Shown here in pieces: positions 5,762 through 6,824 of a stretch of DNA of 6,824 nucleotides. The DNA is from Paracoccaceae bacterium (GTDB lineage Bacteria; Pseudomonadota; Alphaproteobacteria; Rhodobacterales; Rhodobacteraceae): positions 1-6,824 of the forward strand of contig SLKW01000280.1 of the NCBI GenBank assembly GCA_007134405.1, written 5' to 3'. The notes under the pieces are model-generated. The model ran no database searches, was not told the origin of the DNA, and saw nothing but the letters and a program-made list of their open reading frames with translations. A program made the translations under genes and the position numbers. Every line of letters starts with the position of its first letter. The stretch's first letter is position 1.

Positions 5762-6824
5762 ATGCAGTTTTCAGACCAGGTGAATCTGATCAAGAAATCC
5801 CGGCAGCTTCACGCCGCCTGGTATCGCGAAACCTATCCCGATGTCGCGGAACTCGGAATGGATCCGGCAGAGCACTACCTGCATTTTGGTGCCGCGATGG
5901 GACGCAACCCGGGGAAAAATTTTGATACGCGCTTCTATGTGGATACTTACCCCGAGGTTGTCGAAAGCGGGCTGAACCCGCTGGTGCATTTCGCCGTCCA
6001 TGGCAAGGATCGGGGTTATGACTGCCGCCCCCCAACGAACCGCGCGCGCAATCAGGTCAACGTCATCCGCACCAAGCTTCTCAGCCTCGGCTTTACCGAA
6101 AAGCCCCTTCAAGAACTTAACGCGCTGCTCAATACCAACTCGGATCCGGACGTTCGCGCGCTTTCGGCGCGTGAGCTCGCCCTTTGGCACATGCGCGAAA
6201 AAACCGAAGCGGGTTATCGCCTCGCGCTCGAGTATCTCGCAAAAGCGCGCGTTGAGGCGGCCGATCTGGACTTCCGAAGCAAGCTGACGACTGCCGAATT
6301 GCTGTGCCACTACCACCTCGGAGAGATGGACGCGGGCAAGGCCTGCTACGACCGCGCTGCGCTGGCTGGAGAGGTCACGCCGGACGTCACACTTGCCTGG
6401 GTGAATTACCAGCCCACTGCAGATAGCCGCATCGCGGTGATCAACACGATGCTGGCGCGTTACGGGATCGAACCGGTAACACTGCTGCCCGATGACGGAA
6501 CGCCCCCCTATGACCGGCTGACCTGCGCCCACGATCTGCCCAAGATCGCCGACGGACCCAAGGTGACCGTCCTGATCGCCGCCTATGACGCCGCCGAGAT
6601 GCTGCCGACCGCCTTGCGTTCGCTTCAAGAACAGACCTGGCAGAACCTCGAGATCATCGTGCTCGATGACTGTTCACCGACTTTGGATACGGTAGAAGTC
6701 GCTCGACGCTTTGCAGCGACCGACCCGCGCATTCGGGTGATACGGATGGAGGAGAATGGCGGCGCTTATGTGGCGCGCAACCGCGGACTGGACGCGGCGA
6801 CGGGCGAGTTCGTAACTCTCCATG
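5762..6824 (+). CDS. Glycosyltransferase family 2 protein with N-terminal tandem motif repeats, 3'-truncated
   Basis: The frame is open from ATG 5762 to the right edge (354 residues visible). A ribosome site GAGG at 5751-5754 supports the start. Residues 20-50 and 58-90 are two related units, WYRETYPDVAELGMDP... and FYVDTYPEVVESGLNP..., each ending in a HFxxxGxxxG-type segment. Residues 100-265 look helical and TPR-like, with alternating Leu/Ala-rich helices. A GT-A fold starts at about residue 267: VTVLIAAYDAAEMLPTAL, then IIVLDDCSP (nucleotide-sugar-binding D302/D303), then NGGAYVARNRGLDAATGEF. The metal-binding DxD expected right after VTLH falls beyond the window. Family-2 enzymes transfer a sugar from a nucleotide donor, commonly for surface polysaccharide or glycoprotein. 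The donor and acceptor cannot be told here. The N-terminal repeats are known in alphaproteobacterial and other polysaccharide glycosyltransferases, but their function is not established. Confidence 0.92.
   Translation, partial: MQFSDQVNLIKKSRQLHAAWYRETYPDVAELGMDPAEHYLHFGAAMGRNPGKNFDTRFYVDTYPEVVESGLNPLVHFAVHGKDRGYDCRPPTNRARNQVNVIRTKLLSLGFTEKPLQELNALLNTNSDPDVRALSARELALWHMREKTEAGYRLALEYLAKARVEAADLDFRSKLTTAELLCHYHLGEMDAGKACYDRAALAGEVTPDVTLAWVNYQPTADSRIAVINTMLARYGIEPVTLLPDDGTPPYDRLTCAHDLPKIADGPKVTVLIAAYDAAEMLPTALRSLQEQTWQNLEIIVLDDCSPTLDTVEVARRFAATDPRIRVIRMEENGGAYVARNRGLDAATGEFVTLH

Noticed and set aside
5771..6628. Long minus-strand open frame (285 codons) opposite the glycosyltransferase
   Set aside because: It is antisense to a clear family-2 glycosyltransferase, its translation resembles no family I recognise, and long antisense frames are common in GC-rich genes.

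Overview
The window is GC-rich, densely coded DNA, most likely from an alphaproteobacterium, with Rhodobacteraceae or a related group as the best guess. This rests on an FdsA/FdhF-like formate dehydrogenase, a copper ATPase followed on the same strand by its MerR-type regulator (the arrangement known as actP-hmrR in rhizobia), and a glycosyltransferase with N-terminal 'WY-x-ETYPDV' repeats. The taxonomic call is inference from gene type and composition, not from a marker gene.

Layout. Positions 1-1931 (+) hold the C-terminal two thirds of a molybdenum- or tungsten-dependent formate dehydrogenase catalytic subunit; its N-terminus lies off the left edge. A 69-bp gap (1932-2000) contains a well-formed CueR-type copper promoter: a TTGACC -35 box, a 7-bp perfect dyad and a 19-20 bp spacer. 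It drives a three-gene operon on the + strand: a Cu(I)-exporting P1B-type ATPase (copA, 2001-4496), a CueR/HmrR copper sensor (4507-4926), and a small ArsC/Spx-like thiol reductase (4923-5243). The reductase starts at TTG and overlaps the regulator by 4 bp. A cold-shock protein (5251-5457, - strand) converges on this operon with only 7 bp between the stop codons. A GC-rich hairpin sits over the end of the reductase gene and is the only candidate for separating the two transcripts. After a 304-bp region with no convincing gene, a family-2 glycosyltransferase begins at 5762 (+) and runs off the right edge.

How the genes work together. The copper operon reads as a self-contained homeostasis circuit. 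Cu(I) bound by the regulator (Ser76, Cys111, Cys119) would remodel the over-long copA promoter, raising the export pump, more regulator and the thiol reductase together. The reductase's link to copper is inferred from translational coupling and is the least described part of the window. The formate dehydrogenase, cold-shock protein and glycosyltransferase look like unrelated neighbours. I found no RNA gene, insertion sequence, CRISPR array or phage-like region, and no clear new defence or mobile system.
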